Shown here: piece after piece, positions 1-7,993 of the stretch
How positions within the stretch are numbered: position 1 is the stretch's first letter
How the letters are laid out: every line of letters begins with the position of its first letter
Assembly (NCBI RefSeq): GCF_900107925.1
Contig: NZ_FNUJ01000004.1
Location: 372,001 to 436,000, forward strand
Direction: 5' to 3'
DNA length: 64,000 nucleotides
DNA from: Amycolatopsis pretoriensis
GTDB taxonomy: Bacteria; Actinomycetota; Actinomycetes; Mycobacteriales; Pseudonocardiaceae
Notes under the pieces: generated by a model
What the model saw: only the letters and a program-made list of their open reading frames with translations
What the model was told of the DNA's origin: nothing
The model's database searches: none
Position numbers and translations under genes: made by a program

Positions 1-804
1 CCACCGGCCCGCGCGGTCCGCGTCACCCTTCAACCCGCGCTGGTCCTCGGCATCGCGACCGTCCTCGGGCTGGCCATGTTCTGCTGGCCCCTCTTCGCCC
101 ACCCGCAACCCGCCGCGGCCGCGCACACCGCCGATGCCCCGTTCGTCTTCATGGCGACCCTGCCGGTGCTGATCCTGGTCGTCCTCGCCGAACTCTCCCG
201 CGGTGGCATCGATGCCAAAGCCCTGGCCCTGCTCGGCGTGCTCTCGGCCGTCAACGCCGGCCTGCGCCCCCTCGGGGCCGGCACCGGTGGGATCGAGCTG
301 GTCTTCTTCCTGCTCGTCCTCGCCGGGCGCGTGTTCGGGCCCGGGTTCGGCTTTGTGCTGGGCTCGACGTCGCTGTTCACCAGCGCGCTGCTCACCGCCG
401 GCGTGGGGCCGTGGCTGCCGTTCCAGATGCTCGCGTCGTCGCTCATCGGGCTCGGGGCCGGGCTGTTGCCGCGAAAACCGCGTGGCAAAGCCGAAGTCGC
501 CATGCTCGTCGCGTACGGCGTCTTCGCGGCCTACTTCTTCGGGCTGCTGATGAGCCTGTGGTCGTGGCCGTTCCTCGCCGGCACCAGCACCCAGCTCGGG
601 TTCGTGCCGGGCGCGCCGCTGCTGGACAACCTGCACCGGTTCGCGGCGTTCACGATCCTCACCTCGACGCTCGGCTGGGACACCGGCCGGGCGATCACGA
701 ACGCGGTCGCGATCGTGCTGCTCGGGCCGGCCGTCCTCGCTGTCCTTCGACGCGCCGCCCGGCGGGCCGCCTTCGATGCGCCCGTCCGCTTCGATCAGCC
801 GTAG
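1..804 (+). CDS. ECF transporter S component-like membrane protein (5' end outside window)
   Basis: The reading frame is open from base 1, so the true start lies upstream and only the last 267 residues are visible. They hold about six hydrophobic segments separated by short basic loops, with small-residue-rich helices. This fits the substrate-binding S subunit of an energy-coupling-factor vitamin or cofactor importer, which would sit in the cytoplasmic membrane and pair with EcfA/EcfT. No such partners are in the window; they may lie upstream. The stop codon overlaps the end of the convergent hydroxybutyryl-CoA dehydrogenase gene by 10 bp. The family call rests on overall hydropathy and likeness to actinobacterial S components. 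The substrate is unknown. Confidence 0.6.
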   Translation, partial: PPARAVRVTLQPALVLGIATVLGLAMFCWPLFAHPQPAAAAHTADAPFVFMATLPVLILVVLAELSRGGIDAKALALLGVLSAVNAGLRPLGAGTGGIELVFFLLVLAGRVFGPGFGFVLGSTSLFTSALLTAGVGPWLPFQMLASSLIGLGAGLLPRKPRGKAEVAMLVAYGVFAAYFFGLLMSLWSWPFLAGTSTQLGFVPGAPLLDNLHRFAAFTILTSTLGWDTGRAITNAVAIVLLGPAVLAVLRRAARRAAFDAPVRFDQP

Positions 805-1649
805 GAGTAGAAGCCCCGGCCGGTCTTCTTGCCCAGGAGGCCCGCGTCCACCATGCGCAGCAGCAGTGGCGGCGACGAGTACAGCGGCTCCTTGAACTCC
901 GCGTACATCGAGTCCGCGATGGCCTTGATCGTGTCCAGCCCGATCAGGTCGGACAGGCGCAGCGGGCCCATCGGGTGCGCGGTGCCCAGCTCCATGCCGC
1001 GGTCGATGTCTTCCGCCGACGCGAAACCCGACTCGATCATGCGGATCGCCGAGAGCAGGTACGGCACCAGCAGTGAGTTCACGATGAAGCCGGCGCGGTC
1101 CTGGGAGCGGATGACCGTCTTGCCCAGGGCCGTCGTCGCGTGCTCCTCCGCGCGGCGGGCCGTCTCGTCGCTCGTCAGCAGGGAGGGCACCAGCTCCACC
1201 AGCGGCAGCACCGGCACCGGGTTGAAGAAGTGGATGCCGACCACCTGCTGCGGCCGGCTCGTCGCCATGCCCAGCTTCATGATCGGGATCGACGACGTGT
1301 TGGACGCGAACAGCGCGTCCTCCGCCTCGACGATCTTGTCCAGCTGGCGGAAGACGTCGACCTTCGCCTGCTCCTGCTCGAGGATCGCCTCGATGACCAG
1401 GTCGCGGTCGGCGAACTCGGCGATGTCCGTCGTGAAGCGGAGCCTGTCCAAAGCGGCGTCGGCGTCTTCGGGGGACAGCTTGCCGTTCTTGACGCCGCGC
1501 TGCAGCGACTTCTCGATGCGGGCCTTGCCCGCGTCGAGCGCCGGCTGGTTCACCTCGGTGACCACGACGTCCAACCCGGACCGGGCGTGCACCTCGGCGA
1601 TGCCGGACCCCATGAGGCCCGCCCCGACGACTCCAACCCGACTTACCAC
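795..1649 (-). CDS. 3-hydroxybutyryl-CoA dehydrogenase
   Basis: NAD(P)-dependent oxidation of (S)-3-hydroxyacyl-CoA to acetoacyl-CoA in cytosolic fatty-acid or butanoate metabolism. The 284-residue length matches the stand-alone short-chain enzymes (FadB2/Hbd type). The Rossmann motif GAGLMGSG is at residues 9-16. The NTSS segment (117-120) and HFFNP with catalytic His140 follow, and the C-terminal helical domain ends in a KKTGRGFYSYG signature. The GTG start is preceded by AAGGAGTGA at good spacing. It is monocistronic, convergent with the ECF gene, and separated from the DUF3073 gene by a long hairpin. Function is clear; physiological substrate length is not. Confidence 0.93.
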   Translation of the reverse strand: MVSRVGVVGAGLMGSGIAEVHARSGLDVVVTEVNQPALDAGKARIEKSLQRGVKNGKLSPEDADAALDRLRFTTDIAEFADRDLVIEAILEQEQAKVDVFRQLDKIVEAEDALFASNTSSIPIMKLGMATSRPQQVVGIHFFNPVPVLPLVELVPSLLTSDETARRAEEHATTALGKTVIRSQDRAGFIVNSLLVPYLLSAIRMIESGFASAEDIDRGMELGTAHPMGPLRLSDLIGLDTIKAIADSMYAEFKEPLYSSPPLLLRMVDAGLLGKKTGRGFYSYG

Positions 1650-1698
1650 CGGCTCACTCCTTCATCGCTTCGCAAGCCCGTTCTTGGGCAGCATGCAG

Positions 1699-1744
1699 CG
1701 CGCGAGGGCGGTCGCCGGATGTGTCCCGGCTACGCCCTCGCGCG
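1699..1744 (-). terminator. Hairpin terminator after DUF3073 gene
   Basis: A perfect 12-bp GC-rich stem (1699-1710 with 1733-1744) encloses a smaller GCCGG/CCGGC stem. It lies 12 nt past the DUF3073 stop. There is no U-tract, as is common for actinobacterial terminators. Confidence 0.6.
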
Positions 1745-1755
1745 GTTACGCGTGC

Positions 1756-1944
1756 TCAACGACGGTACTCGTCGTACCCGTCGTCGTACGGGTCTTGATC
1801 TTCGCTGTCGGACTCCTCGTAATGACTGCTGGAGGAGTTACTCGACAGCTCGCGCTGCAAAGCATCGAAGTCGGTCTCGTGCGAGCTGTACTTGAGCTCG
1901 CGCGCCACCTTCGTCTGCTTGGCCTTAGCCCGGCCGCGCCCCAT
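1756..1944 (-). CDS. DUF3073 domain-containing protein
   Basis: A small, highly charged protein of 62 residues. It has a basic N-terminus starting MGRGRAKAKQTKVAREL, then a serine-rich stretch and an acidic Asp/Tyr-rich tail. This is the actinobacterial DUF3073 family, whose function is unknown. The frame stays open further upstream, but the ATG at 1944 is chosen because the family begins with MGRGRAKAKQ and a GAGGGGGT ribosome site lies just ahead. In mycobacteria the homologue (Rv0810c) sits next to purM and a YgfZ gene, so its presence here anchors the conserved block to the right. The opposite charges of the two ends suggest a nucleic-acid or protein-binding peptide, which is inference only. 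Confidence 0.88.
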   Translation of the reverse strand: MGRGRAKAKQTKVARELKYSSHETDFDALQRELSSNSSSSHYEESDSEDQDPYDDGYDEYRR

Positions 1945-2151
1945 GGCTCGACCCCCTCGCACAGGGGCGGGGCGGCCGGGGGAATCGGCGGCCCCGCATC
2001 GTCTCGACAATTCTTTCCTGCTCACACCGTACCGTGTCCGGGGGGTTCGATGCGACGTGGCACGGTGTGCCGGTGGTGACAGTGTCGGCCGGACACCGGT
2101 TACCGGCCGGTCGGTGGCGATCGGTGCAGGTAGGCGTGCCACGATCTACTC

Positions 2152-3048
2152 GTGCTCCGTCCCTTCGCGGCCTACTTGCGGGTGTACGAACCCCTGCTCG
2201 CCCTGGGCGAGCCGCCGGACGAACGGCTGCGTGCCGCCGTCACGGCGGCCAAGCTGCGGCGGACGGACGCGGGGGCGCGCGAGCAGGCCATGTGGCTCAA
2301 GTCACAGGTCGCGGCGCCGCGGCGGCTGCTGCCCGCCGAGCTCGCCGACGGGCGTCCCGCGCCGAGCCTGCTGACCGACGTCCTGGTGCTCTCGCCCGAC
2401 GACGTCCCGGACGGCCGGGCCGGCCAGGGGCCGTTCGTCTGCCCGCTGGAGCTGCGGGCCCGCTCGGCCGCGGCACTGGTCACCTTCCTCGGTGACGCGC
2501 ACCCGGCGCTGAAGAACGTCGTCCTCGACGAAGGCGGCTTCACGCAGGAGACGATCCGCGCGCGGACGAAGTCGGCGATGGCGGACCTGAGCACGACGGC
2601 GGCGCACACGCTGTCGACGACCTGGACGGTCCCGCTGCCGTGGTTCGTGCTGGTCGACCCGGACGAACGCCGGCTGGTGCTCGGCGACGGCCGCGACGAC
2701 CCGAAGCGCGAACTGTCCTGGCGGACCACCCTCGCCGACGCCCAGCACCGGGCGCGCGAGGCGGGCGAGCTGCTGGAGCAGACGTTCGGCGACTCCGGAC
2801 CCGGCCGGGTGCTGTTCGAGACGCGGCGGTGGCTGGACAACTTCCACGCGGACTCGGTCGTCGAGCTCGACTACGGCGGGCTGGTCCAGCTGTTCGCCGA
2901 CCCGATCCTGGAGTCCGACAACACCGCGGACGAGGTCCACGACATCCTGGACGCGCTGCGTTCGGGCAACGTCGAGGAGCTGGCCGAGCTGTTCTCGGAC
3001 CTGCGCGAGTTCTGGGGAGATCTGGCGTCGAAGGAACGCTCGAACTAG
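2152..3048 (+). CDS. Conserved hypothetical actinobacterial protein
   Basis: A 298-residue soluble protein with no signal peptide or membrane segment, starting with GTG. The N-terminal 60 residues are helical (FAAYLRVYEPL and following). The middle carries a hydrophobic core ending in a PLPWFVLVDPDERRL segment (about 165-179), and the C-terminal third is acidic and helical. It resembles a family of unknown function that is widespread in actinomycetes. I recognise no catalytic motif. It stands alone between divergent DUF3073 and convergent asparaginase genes, so context gives no hint of role. That it is a real gene is supported by length, codon pattern and a protein-like sequence. Confidence 0.75.
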   Translation: MLRPFAAYLRVYEPLLALGEPPDERLRAAVTAAKLRRTDAGAREQAMWLKSQVAAPRRLLPAELADGRPAPSLLTDVLVLSPDDVPDGRAGQGPFVCPLELRARSAAALVTFLGDAHPALKNVVLDEGGFTQETIRARTKSAMADLSTTAAHTLSTTWTVPLPWFVLVDPDERRLVLGDGRDDPKRELSWRTTLADAQHRAREAGELLEQTFGDSGPGRVLFETRRWLDNFHADSVVELDYGGLVQLFADPILESDNTADEVHDILDALRSGNVEELAELFSDLREFWGDLASKERSN

Positions 3049-3092
3049 CGAAACCGTCGGTGCCCACCGGTAGCGTGGAAAACGGGGGCTGC

Positions 3093-4025
3093 TCAGCGCA
3101 GTTCGGGCACCCGGACCTCGCCGACCGGGCGCCCGCCACCCAGCACCGACCCGCGAGCCAGCTCGGAAAGCCCCGAGACGTCGACACCCAGGTACCGCAG
3201 TGCCTCGACCGCCAGGGGTGCGCAGGCCCGCTTGTTGCCGTCGTCGATCTTCATCGCCACCGCGAACCCGTCCGGGAGCGCGAACGCGTGGACGCCTTCC
3301 GCGCCGCCCTTGGCGACCAGACCGTCCACGGCGGACATCAGCTCGGTGTCCTCGCGGCCCGTCCCCGCCACCAGCCACGGGTGCGCGCGCATCGCCGCGG
3401 CGACCTCGGACGCGGGACCGTCCGGCGCGGACGCGACCCGGCCGAACGAGCGGGCCAGCCCCGTCAGGGAAAACGCGAAGAGCGGCGCGCCGCAGCCGTC
3501 GACACCCGTGTGGGCGATCGGCTCACCCGTCAGCTCCGCCACGACCGCCGCGAGCGCCTGCTGCAGCGGGTGGTCCGGGGACTCGTACCCCGACGTCGGC
3601 CAGCCGGCGCGGACGCAGGTCGTCAGCATCGCCGTGTGCTTGCCCGAGCAGTTCATCATCACGCGCCGCGGCTCGGCGGCGTCGCGCATGCTCGGGACGT
3701 GCAGCGGGAAGTCGGGTGGGCACGCCAGGTCGTCCTCGCGCAGCCCGGCCGCGCCGAGCAGCTCGAGCACGCGCTTCACGTGCCCCGGCTCGCCGGAGTG
3801 CGACGCGCACGCCAGGGCCAGCTCTTCGCCGGTGAAGTCCAGCCCGGACCGCAGCATGCCGACGGCCTGCAGCGGCTTGTTCGACGAACGCGGGAAGACC
3901 GGCGAAGTCACGTCGCCGAGGGCCAGGCGCGCCTCGCCTTCGGGGCCGGTGATCACGAGCGCGCCGCGGTGGACGCTTTCCACGAAACCGGACCGGACGA
4001 CTTCCGCGAGGACGGGGTTCGTCAC
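3093..4025 (-). CDS. L-asparaginase II family protein
   Basis: Predicted amidohydrolase splitting L-asparagine to aspartate and ammonia. It belongs to the thermolabile Rhizobium AnsA-type family (asparaginase_II), unrelated to the E. coli AnsB fold. The 310 residues carry the family landmarks: SSNK (47-50), ASHSGE (74-79), NCSGKH (125-130), a GVDGCGAP segment, and a C-terminal KIDDGNKRA segment. There is no signal peptide, so it is cytosolic. Its ATG overlaps the TGA of the upstream rsiG-like gene by 4 nt, so the two are translationally coupled and probably form an operon with ygfZ. Why an asparaginase travels with a c-di-GMP-dependent anti-sigma factor is unclear. Confidence 0.88.
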   Translation of the reverse strand: MTNPVLAEVVRSGFVESVHRGALVITGPEGEARLALGDVTSPVFPRSSNKPLQAVGMLRSGLDFTGEELALACASHSGEPGHVKRVLELLGAAGLREDDLACPPDFPLHVPSMRDAAEPRRVMMNCSGKHTAMLTTCVRAGWPTSGYESPDHPLQQALAAVVAELTGEPIAHTGVDGCGAPLFAFSLTGLARSFGRVASAPDGPASEVAAAMRAHPWLVAGTGREDTELMSAVDGLVAKGGAEGVHAFALPDGFAVAMKIDDGNKRACAPLAVEALRYLGVDVSGLSELARGSVLGGGRPVGEVRVPELR

Positions 4026-4585
4026 TCGCCGTGCCCGCCTTCGCTCTCCAGCAGCTCGTCCACAGTGGCCGAACCCTGCTGGTAGCGCTTCGCGATTTCG
4101 GCGTTGAGCGTGTCCATCACGCCTTGGACCTCACGGCGGAAGGACGAGACCGACAGCTCTTCGCTCGCGTAGGTGTCCAAAGCGGAGGCGAGCTTCTCGT
4201 CCGTCAGGGACTCGACGTCGGTCAGGTCGGTGTCGCCGATCAGCGCTTCCGCGTGCCGCCGGTGCTCGCCGGCGCGGGACGGTTCGAGCTGCTGGTGACG
4301 TCCGGAGCCCGCGGCCGGGCCCAGCGCGTTGTCGGCGAGGATCGTGGCCAGCTGGTCGACGATGCTCGACTCGCCGCCGGAGCTGCGCCGGGCCTGCTCG
4401 GCGCGGACGATGTCGATCCGCGCGTGGAGCAGCCGGCGCAGGTAGGACAGGTCCGTCTCTTCCTGCGCGGCTTCGTCGCGCCGCTCGCGCAGCACCTTCA
4501 GCGGCAGTTCACCCAGGCCGCTGAGGTACCCCGGGCCGAGCACGCGGTCGATCCGCCGCCTGCCGCCGGGCCGCACTTCGATCAC
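4022..4585 (-). CDS. rsiG: RsiG-like c-di-GMP-dependent anti-sigma factor
   Basis: In Streptomyces, RsiG binds cyclic di-GMP through two E-x3-S-x2-R-x3-Q-x3-D helices and then sequesters the sporulation/late-development sigma factor WhiG. Both motifs are visible. The second is exact (E143, S147, R150, Q154, D158). The first has His in place of Gln (E43, S47, R50, H54, D58). A two-helix coiled-coil protein of 187 residues fits the family. The GTG at 4585 is chosen because the sequence from there matches a typical RsiG N-terminus. An ATG at 4642 that would overlap ygfZ by 8 nt is possible. No WhiG gene is present in the window. A GGDEF protein 20 kb away could supply the ligand. Confidence 0.82.
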   Translation of the reverse strand: MIEVRPGGRRRIDRVLGPGYLSGLGELPLKVLRERRDEAAQEETDLSYLRRLLHARIDIVRAEQARRSSGGESSIVDQLATILADNALGPAAGSGRHQQLEPSRAGEHRRHAEALIGDTDLTDVESLTDEKLASALDTYASEELSVSSFRREVQGVMDTLNAEIAKRYQQGSATVDELLESEGGHGE

Positions 4586-4634
4586 AGCGCAGTTTATCCC
4601 GGTTGAGCGTGATCTCGCCGTCAGGGGCTTTGGT

Positions 4635-5765
4635 TCAACCACGAAGTTGCGCCGCCGCCGTCCGGCCGGGCGCGGGCTGCTCCGACGGGACGGAATCGGG
4701 GTCGATCGCCGCCTGGACGAGGTTGTCCTCCGAGCCGGTCAGCAGCTCGGCGCCCACCGGGGTCGACCGCTTGACCAGCGCCAACGCGATCGGCCCGAGC
4801 TCGTGGTGCTGGATCACGGTGCCGATCCGGCCGACGGTCCGGCCGTCGAGCAGCACCGGGTCGCCGGTCTCCGGCGTGACCTCGGGCGAGCCGTCGAGGT
4901 GCAGCAGGAGGAGGTTGCGCGGCGGGCGTCCCACGTTGTGGACCTTCGACACCGTTTCCTGGCCGCGGTAGCAGCCCTTGGCGACGTGCGCGGCCGAGCC
5001 GACCCAGCCCACCTCGTGCGGGATCGTGCGGTCGTCGGTGTCCACGCCCAGCCGCGGCCGCAGCGATTCGACGCGCAGGGCGTCGAACACCCAGCTGCCG
5101 GCCGCGCGGGCACCGGCGTCGGTGAGCTTCTTCCACCAGTCCACCAGCGACGCACGCGGCACCGCCAGGTCGACGCTCCACCGGCCGGGCCACGGCATCC
5201 GCCGCGCGAAGCCGCCGCCGGGCAGCGCCGCGACCGCGTACGGCTCCGGGCCGACCTCGGCGCCGACCGCGCTCAGCACGCGCTCGGCGTCCGGGCCGAG
5301 CACGGTGAGCAGGGCGAGTTCTTCCGTCGCGTCGCGGATGTCCACCTTGGACCAGAACTTCATCGCCTCGAGGTACTCGAGCAGCGTCTGGGGACCGCCC
5401 TTGGGCAGCGCGCTGGTGACGCTCGTGCCGGGGTCGGTGTCGAGGTAGACCGTGCCGTCGAGGTGCGCGACCACCATGTGCGTTTCGACGCGGCCCTGGC
5501 TGTCCAGCACCAGCGCCTCGGTGCCCGAGCCTTCGGCGAGTTCGGTCACGTGCTGCGAGATGACCAGGTGTAGCCACGACAGCCGTTCTTCGCCGCTGAC
5601 GGCGAGGAATTCGCGGTGCGACCGGTCGATCACGACCGCGCTGCGCGAGGCCGTGCGCTGCTCCGCGAAGGGGTCTCCCCAGTGCCAGGGGACGCCGGCT
5701 TCGGGGTGGTCGTCAGGAGAAGGGATCGATCCGGGCACGTCCAGCAGCGGCGAGCGGTACGGCAT
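4635..5765 (-). CDS. ygfZ: YgfZ/GcvT-domain folate-binding protein
   Basis: Tetrahydrofolate-dependent factor for maintenance or assembly of Fe-S enzymes, related to the aminomethyltransferase GcvT. The hallmark KGCYRGQE, with the functionally essential Cys, is at residues 263-270. The frame is open for another 180 codons upstream, but the ATG at 5765 gives the usual 376-residue protein beginning MPYRSPLL. It diverges from pabC across only 31 bp, so the promoters must overlap. The pairing of a folate-binding protein with a folate-synthesis gene is conserved in mycobacteria (Rv0811c/Rv0812). It heads the ygfZ-rsiG-asparaginase unit. Confidence 0.92.
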   Translation of the reverse strand: MPYRSPLLDVPGSIPSPDDHPEAGVPWHWGDPFAEQRTASRSAVVIDRSHREFLAVSGEERLSWLHLVISQHVTELAEGSGTEALVLDSQGRVETHMVVAHLDGTVYLDTDPGTSVTSALPKGGPQTLLEYLEAMKFWSKVDIRDATEELALLTVLGPDAERVLSAVGAEVGPEPYAVAALPGGGFARRMPWPGRWSVDLAVPRASLVDWWKKLTDAGARAAGSWVFDALRVESLRPRLGVDTDDRTIPHEVGWVGSAAHVAKGCYRGQETVSKVHNVGRPPRNLLLLHLDGSPEVTPETGDPVLLDGRTVGRIGTVIQHHELGPIALALVKRSTPVGAELLTGSEDNLVQAAIDPDSVPSEQPAPGRTAAAQLRG

Positions 5766-5796
5766 ACCGCCCAGCCTAGGTGAGTACGGTGTCGGC

Positions 5797-6645
5797 ATGC
5801 GCGTGCTCGTCCTCCTCGACGGAACCCCGGCCGACCCCGAAGCCGCCCAGATCAAGGTCGACGACCTCGGTCTGCTGCGCGGCGACGGCGTCTTCGAGAC
5901 GATCCTGGTCGTCGACGGCAAGCCCCGTGAACTGCGCCCGCACCTGGAGCGGCTGGCCCGGTCGGCGGCGATGCTGGACCTGCCCGAGCCCGACCTCGCC
6001 GCGTGGGAACGTGTGGTCGCGCAGGTGCTCGAGCGGTGGACCGGCGGTCGTGAGATGACGCTGAAACTGGTGTACACCAGGGGATCCGACGGCGATCCCG
6101 CAGCCGCCCCGACCGGGTTCGCGCTCGGTTCCGAGGTGCCGGCGTCGATCTTGACGGCGCGTGCCGAGGGCGTCGCCGCGATCACGCTCGAACGCGGCTT
6201 CCCGCCGGACCTCGCCGAGCGCGCGCCCTGGCTGCTGCTCGGCGCGAAGCCGTTGTCGTACGCGATGAACATGGCGGCCGTGCGCGAAGCCGGCCGCCGC
6301 GGCGCCGACGATGTGATTTTCACCGCCGCCGACGGTTCGGTCTTCGAAGGCCCGACGTCGACCGTGGTGCTCGCGAAGGGGCGGACGCTCTACACGCCGC
6401 CGTCGAGCATCGGCATCCTGCCGGGCACGACCCAGGCCGCGCTCTTCCGCGGCGCCGAGAAGGCGGGCTGGGCGATCAAGGTCGAGCCGCTGACCGTGCG
6501 CGACCTCGTCGAGGGCGACGGCGTCTTCATGGCGTCGAGCGTGCGCAAGCTGACCCGCGTGCACACGCTGGACGGCGAGCGGCTGCCGGACTCGTCGGCG
6601 GGGTACGCCGAGCTCGTGGCGGCCTACGAGGCCGAGTACGCCTGA
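5797..6645 (+). CDS. pabC: Aminodeoxychorismate lyase (class IV aminotransferase)
   Basis: PLP enzyme that converts 4-amino-4-deoxychorismate to 4-aminobenzoate plus pyruvate for folate synthesis. The 282-residue fold-type IV protein has the PLP lysine at K151 in GAKPLSYAMNMAA and the cofactor-binding EGPTSTV segment near 184-190. It also has the LRGDGVFET segment near 27-35 seen in class IV enzymes. The ATG at 5797 is chosen over longer in-frame starts that would run through the divergent ygfZ gene. D-amino acid and branched-chain aminotransferases share the fold, so the assignment leans on the conserved mycobacterial context (Rv0812). The end overlaps the convergent gene by 22 bp. Confidence 0.87.
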   Translation: MRVLVLLDGTPADPEAAQIKVDDLGLLRGDGVFETILVVDGKPRELRPHLERLARSAAMLDLPEPDLAAWERVVAQVLERWTGGREMTLKLVYTRGSDGDPAAAPTGFALGSEVPASILTARAEGVAAITLERGFPPDLAERAPWLLLGAKPLSYAMNMAAVREAGRRGADDVIFTAADGSVFEGPTSTVVLAKGRTLYTPPSSIGILPGTTQAALFRGAEKAGWAIKVEPLTVRDLVEGDGVFMASSVRKLTRVHTLDGERLPDSSAGYAELVAAYEAEYA

Positions 6646-7151
6646 CCGAGGCGGATCCGGACGACGGCGGGGGCGACCTCTTCGGCGCGGTAGGCGGCGA
6701 TCTTGTGGTGGCCGTCGATGATCAGCTCGCGGTCGCCGTCGGCCAGCACGACCGCGACCGGGCGGTGGCCGGTGCGGATGGCGGTCCGGTAGTAGCCGAC
6801 GCGGGCCTCGTCGGACGGCGGCCACGTGTCGGTCGGGGTGAGCACCCGTTCTTCGGGCAGCCGTTCCGGGCCGCTGACGCGGTAGTCGCCGTCGACGAGC
6901 AGGTCGAGGACCGGGCCGAGCGTGGTGGCGAGCGGGCGGCGCAGCTGACCGGTGGCCAGCGCGATCCGCAGCGATTGCGGGAGCTCCGCCCGCGTCCGCG
7001 TGTTCACGTCGAGGAAACCCGTGCCACCGCTGATCGTCACCTGTTCCACGCCTATCAGGACGGGTGACGGCGCGACATGGTTCCAGCACTCACGCGTACG
7101 GGTGCACCAGGTGATCCGGGTCTCACCCGCGTAGCGGTACCGGACTTTCAG
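6624..7151 (-). CDS. ParB/sulfiredoxin-like domain protein
   Basis: About 175 residues. A C-terminal GHRPVAVVLADGDRELII segment runs into DGHHKIAAYR, the loop-helix signature of the ParB N-terminal/Srx nucleotide-binding fold. The N-terminal part is rich in beta strand and Arg/Thr. There is no helix-turn-helix after it, so it is not a chromosome-partition ParB. The start is uncertain. A CTG at 7151 would make a 4-nt overlap with the pxpC stop, while the first conventional start is GTG at 7049 (141 residues). It is the last gene of the nitrobindin-pxpB-pxpC run. Its function is unknown and a small-molecule kinase or nuclease is only a guess. Confidence 0.6.
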   Translation of the reverse strand: MKVRYRYAGETRITWCTRTRECWNHVAPSPVLIGVEQVTISGGTGFLDVNTRTRAELPQSLRIALATGQLRRPLATTLGPVLDLLVDGDYRVSGPERLPEERVLTPTDTWPPSDEARVGYYRTAIRTGHRPVAVVLADGDRELIIDGHHKIAAYRAEEVAPAVVRIRLGQAYSAS

Positions 7152-7993
7152 GACATCCGGAACCGGACGCGGGTGCCGGGCCGCGCCTGGGCGAGCGCGC
7201 TCAGCGCGGCGGGCCGGACGACGGCCGCGACGGGGTAGCCGCCGGTCGTCGGGTGGTCGGCGAGGAACACGACCGGCAGGCCGCTCGGCGGCACCTGGAT
7301 CGCGCCCGTGAGGACACCCTCGCTGGGCAGCTCCCCGTCGCTCGCGCGGCGCAGCGGCGGCCCGTCGAGGCGCAGGCCGACGCGGTTGGACTCCGCCGTG
7401 ACGGTCCACCACGCGGAGAGGCCGCGCGCCGGGTCGTCGAGCCAGTCGTCGCGCGGGCCGAGCGTCACCGGCACCACCAGCTCGGCCGGCGCCTGCGCCG
7501 GGACGACGACGTCCGCGCCCACCGGGATGCCGGGCTCGCCGAGCGGGAGCACGTCACCGGCGGACAGGGGTTCGGGGCCGATGCCGGACAGGACGTCGCG
7601 CGAGCGGCTGCCCAGCACCTCCTCGAGGGCGAGCCCGCCGGACACCGCGAGGTAGCTGCGCAGACCGGTCGACGGCGTGCCGACGGTCAGTGTCTGGCCG
7701 GCGCGCACCGGCACCGGGACGTGCGAGCCGAACGGGCGGCCGTCGACCCGGACGTCGACCGCCGGGCCCGTCACCGCGACGGTCGCCGACGCCGTGAGCC
7801 GCACCGCGAGGCCGCCCAGCAGCGCTTCGATGCCCGCGGCCGCCGGAGCGTTGCCGACCAGCCGGTTCGCCAGCGTCAGCGACGCGGTGTCCAACGCGCC
7901 GGACGGTGCTACCCCGAGGTGCGCGTAGCCGGGCCGGCCGAGGTCCTCGACCAGCGCGTACCGCCCGGGGTCGAGCACTTCGAGGGACCTCAC
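7148..7993 (-). CDS. pxpC: 5-oxoprolinase subunit PxpC (biotin-dependent carboxyltransferase family)
   Basis: KipA-type subunit. With PxpA and PxpB it hydrolyses 5-oxoproline to glutamate using ATP. The 281-residue length is typical, and the sequence carries the family segments LEDLGRPG-like (residues 16-22), VAPSGALD, and HPTTGGYP near 240. Its ATG overlaps the stop of pxpB by 4 nt. No pxpA (LamB/YcsF family) gene is visible in the window, so the enzyme would have to draw on one elsewhere. Alternatively the pair acts as the older KipI/KipA regulatory proteins. The domain call is firm, the pathway call moderate. Confidence 0.87.
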   Translation of the reverse strand: MRSLEVLDPGRYALVEDLGRPGYAHLGVAPSGALDTASLTLANRLVGNAPAAAGIEALLGGLAVRLTASATVAVTGPAVDVRVDGRPFGSHVPVPVRAGQTLTVGTPSTGLRSYLAVSGGLALEEVLGSRSRDVLSGIGPEPLSAGDVLPLGEPGIPVGADVVVPAQAPAELVVPVTLGPRDDWLDDPARGLSAWWTVTAESNRVGLRLDGPPLRRASDGELPSEGVLTGAIQVPPSGLPVVFLADHPTTGGYPVAAVVRPAALSALAQARPGTRVRFRMS

